From Berghia stephanieae (lineage: Eukaryota; Mollusca; Gastropoda; Nudibranchia; Aeolidiidae), in the NCBI GenBank assembly GCA_034508935.3, contig CM067445.1, forward strand, positions 22,802,822-22,866,821: 64,000 nucleotides of DNA. The letters run 5' to 3'. This document shows positions 58,955 through 64,000 of this stretch, in pieces. How positions within the stretch are numbered: the first letter of the stretch is position 1; each line of letters opens with the position of its first letter. A program made the position numbers and the translations under genes. The notes under the pieces were generated by a model, which was not told where the DNA came from, did not search any database, and worked only from the letters and a program-made list of their open reading frames with translations.

Positions 58955-59324
58955 TCCTCGTTTTTCTTTCTTTTCTTTTTATATTTATTATTATTATTTT
59001 TTTAAATTCTCACTTTCCAAATCCTGTGCTTGAACCGACGTATACAAAAGTGCATGCCGGCTTGAATAAATAACTGCTTGTATAAATATTATTATTATTT
59101 GACCTCAACTGACGTGAACATATCAACCTATTTTGTTATTGTTATTGTTTCTGTTTTGTTTTGTTTTGTTTCGTTTGTTTGTTGCTTATTTTTTAGATAT
59201 TGTGTTTTTGTTTTTCATATTTTTGGGGGTTTATTTTTTTCGCTAGATATACTTAAAGATTCTTTTTTTTTGTTTTTCTTTTACAAGCCCGAGATTTGAG
59301 CAGTTCTTATCACATTTACATAAC

Positions 59325-59616
59325 CAAATAAACTTGAGCTTCAATTTTTACAGAGCGCAATATACGTGCTCAAAGCGCTTTACAAAGGGTCCCTGACCAA
59401 CCCTTAACATGTAGAACGAGACACGACGCTTGTTAGGCTATATTACATTTTTCCCCGACAGAGACCACGCTGTTAACGGCCAGGTACTCATTTTACACTT
59501 GAGCGAGTAAAGAGCCTTTTCCAAGGACTCAACTATGCGCCGAGCGAGACTCGACCCAGGACCTTCTGATTCGAAAGCGAGTGTCAAATCACTAGACCAC
59601 ATAGCCCGCAAATAGG
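59325..59616 (-). mobile_element. tRNA-derived SINE (family S2)
   Basis: On the minus strand the head reads GGGCTATGTGGTCTAGTG (A-box region) and GGTCCTGGGTCGAGTCTC (B-box region). The tail contains AAAGCGCTTTGAGCACGTAT then TTGCGCTCTG and ends in an A/T-rich stretch. It is unrelated to family S1. Confidence 0.75.
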
Positions 59617-59993
59617 TATTGTTCATCGACGACCAAAGAGATCTTAACTTTTGGTGTGTTTATTTCCTTCTAATATAATTTTTACGTTGCGTTGTCTCGA
59701 TCTCTCCCCCCTACACCCCCCCCCCCCCTCCAACAATCCATGTCATTCCGAAATGCCAAATGCTGTTTATTATTCCAATGTTTTCGATTTTCTCTTTATG
59801 CACTCCCCGGTAAACAAGTGACCTGGCCGGGGGGGGGGGGGGGGGGGTATAGGAACATTCAAGGACGGTTATTAATAATAGTCATACCGACCATCAGGGG
59901 CGGTTGGTCACATTGTATTTAAGGCGGCACAAATCCGAAATACAGAATCAAATTTTATTGGCCTAGTTAATTTAACTTAATTTGACCTACTTT

Positions 59994-60103
59994 GTATGTG
60001 TGTGTAAGTGTGTGTGTGTGTGTGTATGTGTGTGTGTGGAGGGGGGTATTGCAATTGTTTGCATATGTGCGTGTATTTGTGTGTGCGTGTATGTGTGTGT
60101 GTG
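59994..60103. repeat. (TG)n microsatellite, interrupted
   Basis: TG/GT repeats interrupted by TA, CG and a short G-run. It truncates the hAT remnant that follows. Confidence 0.9.
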
Positions 60104-60117
60104 TTAGAATATTAACG

Positions 60118-60535
60118 AGACGTACTCACAAAAGAGCATCAATTATCTTGGACAAAACTTGTCTGTTAACTTTCACCTGTTCATTATAACGACTCACAGA
60201 CGCAGCATGTCCTGTTTCCAACTGATTTCTTATATCTACAACGTTGAAAAGTTTATATTTAACAGCATCTGCGACATGGCTATTTGATTCAGAATGTTGC
60301 TTCAGTGCCTGAGAGATGTGCGCAATATCACTGAATCCTCCTGTTGTCCGTTATAGCATACATCACCAAAAATCAAGCAATAAAAACAATGAAGCGTTTT
60401 ACGGCTTTCACTGGCAGTAAGCCATTCAACATTTTAAAAATAATCATTATTAAATCGGCGCTGTCTCCTCGGTGTGTTAGAAACTAAGTTAAATTCACTG
60501 GTTTGTGTGGACCTAAATCTTTCACCACTATTTTC
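60118..60535 (-). pseudogene. hAT-type transposase remnant (ZMYM1-like group)
   Basis: Reading the minus strand: RRQRRFNNDYF, a stop, NVEWLTASESRKTLHCFYCL and IFGD, then after a frameshift GFSDIAHISQALKQHSESNS, HVADAVKYKLFNVVDIRNQL and SVSRYNEQVKVNRQVLSKII DAL. This is the N-terminal region (TTF-type zinc finger and following segment) of hAT transposases and their ZMYM1-like relatives. The expected CGAFELALRGHDE continuation is absent; a (TG)n tract follows. A GTGAGT after DAL could be read as a splice donor, but the stop and frameshift make a working exon unlikely. Confidence 0.65.
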
Positions 60536-60559
60536 TCTTGAGGGGATAAGTGTCGGAAT

Positions 60560-61559
60560 CGATTTTCAATTAAAAAATCAACATGATTCATGATTGGTTA
60601 CAAATTACAGAAATAACTTTTTAAAATAAAATGATTCAAGATAAAAACAGGTAGGTTTCATAAACAATGACAACAGCGATAATACATTTTCTCTGAATAC
60701 TAACGGTATGACACACAACTTTAGAATAATTGAATTTAAAAATCCACATTTAATTCCAAACGAAAAGCACTTGTTAACTTCACACACAATCAGCGACATC
60801 TTTATAATTATACTATTATTAGACAATGCACACAATACAAGTTGAGTAGGGATCGTTGGGAGTGTGCGGGGATGAAGGACTCCGTGGGGTCAGGGATTTT
60901 TATTTATAGTACCATGGGGCTCTTCTCGGTGCATACTTTGTTTATTGTTCTTTTTGATATTTAATATATATTTAAGCAAAACCAACAATGATAAAATATA
61001 TATTTATTGCCATTCTCTTCATCCGTATATCTAAGTGAAGCAAAGCCTCTTCTTTCAGTGATAAAACTGATATGGTTTTAATTTATCCCGAGTAGGACCT
61101 CAGGGCGTGCATCGCTAGATTGGCCGTCTTGGCCTAATTATTTTAGCAGTGAAAGACAATAGTTAGTTGGGGAGGGAGGGTGGAGGGAGATTGGGGAGTG
61201 GTAACTAACTTTCTTCAAGGTACAACAGAGTATAGGATAAGGACAGGACGGCCAAACGAATACTGGCTCATATAAACAAAAAAAACTTCCCCACCACACC
61301 ACACCCTCCGCTCATTGTCACCCCGCGAAGGCAACGGGGGAAAGATGAAACGTGCCGATTTGACGCTACCTTCGCGGAGCGACGCACGAGTCATCAAATA
61401 TTAAATTCAAAACAAAAAGCAGTATGTGCTAAATTTTTAATTTTATCAAAATTTTAAAATTGAAGTTTTTTGTTTGGTTGACATGCTAATCTACGGAAAA
61501 TATAGGGCGGCACAAAACAACTTCGCTCTATTGACCGACCGCCAGTGGTAGTAGGCTAT
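60560..61559. other. Gene-free stretch
   Basis: AT-rich sequence with one G/A-rich patch at about 61,165-61,200. No coding match or repeat structure was seen. Confidence 0.55.
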
Positions 61560-61725
61560 GGCGCGAGACCGTAGGACCGTGGTCCTTGCAAGGACCGCCC
61601 CGCACTAGTTGAAAGGTGATAAGAAGTGAGGACCGCCGCCGGTCTTCCCCTCTGGGACCGGTCTTCGGTTCACAGCTAAAAGACCGTCAGACCGCGGTCC
61701 AGACCGGTCTTCAGCGCGGCACTAA
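61560..61725. repeat. GC-rich cluster of GACCG/CGGTC motifs
   Basis: About a dozen GACCG or CGGTC words in 160 bp, including palindromic groupings (GGACCGTGGTCC, GACCGGTC twice, GGACCGCGGTCC-like). It lies directly beside the truncated end of the gypsy relic. It could be a decayed tandem repeat or a protein-binding cluster; I cannot assign it. Confidence 0.6.
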
Positions 61726-62812
61726 TAAGGAGTGGAAGTATTTTCTTCTGATTGTTGAGTTCTACATGAACTGAAATTTTTCCCAGTGGAATAATGGTTT
61801 CACCTGTGTATGTTTTCAGACGAACAGCTGTCTTTTCCAAATTTGGGAAGGTTTTGAATGTTTTTGTGAAGTCCCTCTTCGTCATCACTGAAACAGCAGA
61901 TCCTGTGTCAACTTCCATTTTTGTAGGAATATTATTGATTTGCAAGTCTACCTTTATTTTTGGTGTGTTTCCTCCATGTGAAACATTTCCAGTGTAAAAT
62001 TATCTTCGGAAACATTGTCTTCATCTAGCTCGTGAACTTGTCGGGATTGTGAGGTTCTGTCTCCTCCTCTCCTCTGTTGTTGGCTGCCCTTCCTGGCCTG
62101 ACACACTCTCTGAATGTGTCCTTGTTTGTTGCATGACTTACACACTGCATCACGGAGGTAGCAGTCGGCTCTCCTGTGGTTATTTTTCCCACATGATTGG
62201 CACGGTGGGTATGTTTGTGAGTTATGTCTTCTGTTAGTAGGTAAAGGCTGATTTGTTTTTATAATGTTGAGATCAGCTGTTGATTTGCCGGATGTTGTTG
62301 TGTGGATTTCCGCTGCATCTCGCTGGGCAGTTTCCATTGCAAGTGCCAAAGCTGTTGCAGATTCTAAAGTGAGATTTGGCTCTTGCAAGAGTCTGTTTTG
62401 TATGGTTTCATCGCGTATTCCGCAAACAAATCTGTCACGCAGAGACATTTTTAAATTGTCTCCGAATTTGCAGTGTTCAGCCAACCGTTTTATGGATGCT
62501 AAAAAAATCAGGAAGAGATTCGTCCATCGCTTGACTGCGTTTATGAAACTTGAATCTTTCAACTATCTCAAGTGGAGGGGGGCAGTAATGGTTGGACAGC
62601 AGTTTGCAAAGTTCTTCGTAACTTTTACTAAAGGGAAGGTCGGGTGACGTCAAACATCGTAGTGTGTTGTACGTTTTAGCCCCGATGGATGATAGCAGAG
62701 TTGCTGTTTGTTTCTGTTCGGTAATGTCGTTTGCAACAAAAAACGCATCCAGTCTTTCTTTATAGTTTGTGAAGGACTCTAGTCCTTCGTTGAAGGTGTC
62801 GGGTCTTGGCAT
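61726..62812 (-). mobile_element. Broken Ty3/gypsy LTR retrotransposon relic (gag and protease parts)
   Basis: On the minus strand, gag-like sequence is followed by two CCHC zinc knuckles (CQSCGKNNHRRADC and CKSCNKQGHIQRVC) and then by an aspartic protease start with a DTGS active site. This order identifies a Ty3/gypsy element of the kind common in invertebrates. Reverse transcriptase, RNase H, integrase and recognisable LTR pairs are all missing. What is left is broken, with about two breaks, and looks moderately old. Confidence 0.85.
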
Positions 62813-63048
62813 GTTGGTATGTACACGTACAAGACTGGAGAATGCAAGCTCAATAGTTGGTAGTAGTCTGTCAATAGATTATAGTTTTATGGCTTGGTAG
62901 AATGAAAATACATGTAAACGTTATTGCACTTATCTGGGTTCTAGATGCTCGTCGCCATTTGTAGTGTATTGTAGATTGCTAATGATAATTTGTTAAGTAG
63001 AAAACGTCAACAATAGTCAGCCATTTTGGAATCGAAGTGATTCTTTTT

Positions 63049-63575
63049 ATAGAGCAGTAAAGTTAGGTGCCCCAAACGTAAACAATAACAAGTTGCTAGT
63101 GATTTCCGTTAGGGACCGGAATAATTTACGCACAATATAGGTCTCCCAATTTTGTAGTTTGAGTTGTAGGCAATACACTTTCAGTATTGAAAATATGTTT
63201 ACATAAAATCTAACAGTTGCAGAAATAATAATATAAGGCTAAATTATTATGAAAATCAGGCTCCGAATAATTCTCGTTTTGTTCACACCAGCGCAATAAT
63301 TTGCTCTGGTCTAAAAATAGATAGACTGTAACTTTTGATAAATTTTAGAAAATTTTACCTTTTGTTCCATAAAATATCCATATCTAGACATTATTTGATG
63401 CATGATCGAGTATTTATGAATATGTGTTTCTTTTGCCACCTAACAGCCAAATTTTAAAGGTTATTTTTTTCTATTATTTACATTGGAACGTGAGCTGTCA
63501 AGACAGGAACATGTGGTTTGCCACGTGCTTCTCGACCTTTGTTTACGTTTGGGGCACCTAACTTTACTGCTCTAT
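63049..63575. mobile_element. MITE with 37 bp perfect inverted ends
   Basis: The left end (63,049-63,085) reads ATAGAGCAGTAAAG, TTAGGTGCCCCAAACG, TAAACAA; the right end (63,539-63,575) is its exact complement. The middle is AT-rich and non-coding. No clear target duplication is visible, so the superfamily is uncertain; the GGTGCCCC core recalls hAT ends. Perfect arms suggest recent insertion or gene conversion. Confidence 0.85.
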
Positions 63576-63624
63576 TCTTGAAATAACGTAATCGAATACT
63601 GATATTTGGGTACTCAGGTATCCC

Positions 63625-63775
63625 ACACGGACCAACACACAAAACAATGTTGGTGTAACCATTAACTTTTATAGTCTGGTTCAGACAGTTTATTGAGAAG
63701 TACTCATAAACGTGGAGGGCAAAATCAATAACAAAGACTTGAGTGACGTCATCTTCTTTCTATCTCCAACGCACT
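63625..63775. repeat. Family D repeat, copy 3
   Basis: CCAACACACAAAACAATG, GTGTAACC, TTTTATAGTCTGG, ACTCATAAACG, AAAATCAATAAC, GTGACGTCA follow the same order as the right half of the repeat at 29,796-29,920. Confidence 0.7.
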
Positions 63776-64000
63776 GCTCAACATTAGTAGAGATACATTG
63801 ATGCTATAACTAAAACTTGTTTTAAAATGTATTAAAATGTATAAAAACAAAGCGAATCAAAGAATACTCTCTGTAATGGTTTGTCATACCTCGAAAGAGG
63901 ATTAGTAGAGAGGGAGGACTGAGATGAGGGAGTCCTTGTATGTGTGTGTGTTTGGGGTAGGGGGGGGGGGGGCTCGGTGGTTGGGGATGTAAAACCCTGA

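Overview
This window is nuclear DNA of an animal: AT-rich, with multi-exon genes whose introns have GT/AG borders. The transposon mix (Tigger, piggyBac, hAT, RTE-like and CR1-like LINEs, tRNA-derived SINEs, a Ty3/gypsy relic) and abundant microsatellites suggest a marine invertebrate. The sequence alone does not settle the phylum.

Three host genes were read exon by exon, and their splice phases all agree. (1) AIFM1 (apoptosis-inducing factor 1, mitochondrial) lies on the minus strand at 1,629-13,545. Twelve exons are visible; the C-terminal exons lie beyond the left edge, and a possible first exon is at 16,274-16,316. Its N-terminal part does not look like vertebrate AIF. (2) SDAD1 (SDA1 homologue, 60S ribosome biogenesis) lies on the plus strand at 19,345-38,731. 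It is complete in 13 exons (about 689 codons) but carries one apparent +1 frameshift in exon 4. (3) A coiled-coil gene matching CCDC169 lies on the minus strand at 41,870-53,829, complete in 7 exons and 236 codons. AIFM1 and SDAD1 are head to head; SDAD1 and CCDC169 are tail to tail. I found no fourth host gene with confidence.

Most of the rest is mobile DNA. The AIFM1 introns hold a decayed Tigger copy with matching ends and an RTE-like LINE fragment. The AIFM1-SDAD1 interval (13.5-19.3 kb) holds a Tigger-like MITE, an RTE-like LINE and three related TTAA-flanked MITEs. SDAD1 intron 1 holds a foldback element whose right arm has become a 13-copy array, plus a second foldback MITE. SDAD1 intron 12 holds another RTE-like LINE and a 3.3 kb piggyBac whose transposase gene is split by a second piggyBac-like element inserted exactly at a TTAA. 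The CCDC169 introns hold a third LINE copy, a piggyBac MITE, a small TIR element, a long hairpin and a Tigger relic with a CR1-like LINE inside it. The gene-free right end (53.9-64 kb) has a palindromic MITE family, a triplicated segment, very long poly-C tracts, a SINE, a hAT remnant, a broken Ty3/gypsy relic and an element with 37 bp perfect inverted ends.

No wholly new coding system was found. The strongest leads are the unusual AIFM1 N-terminus, the nested piggyBac pair, the foldback element with its higher-order array, and the palindromic MITE family.
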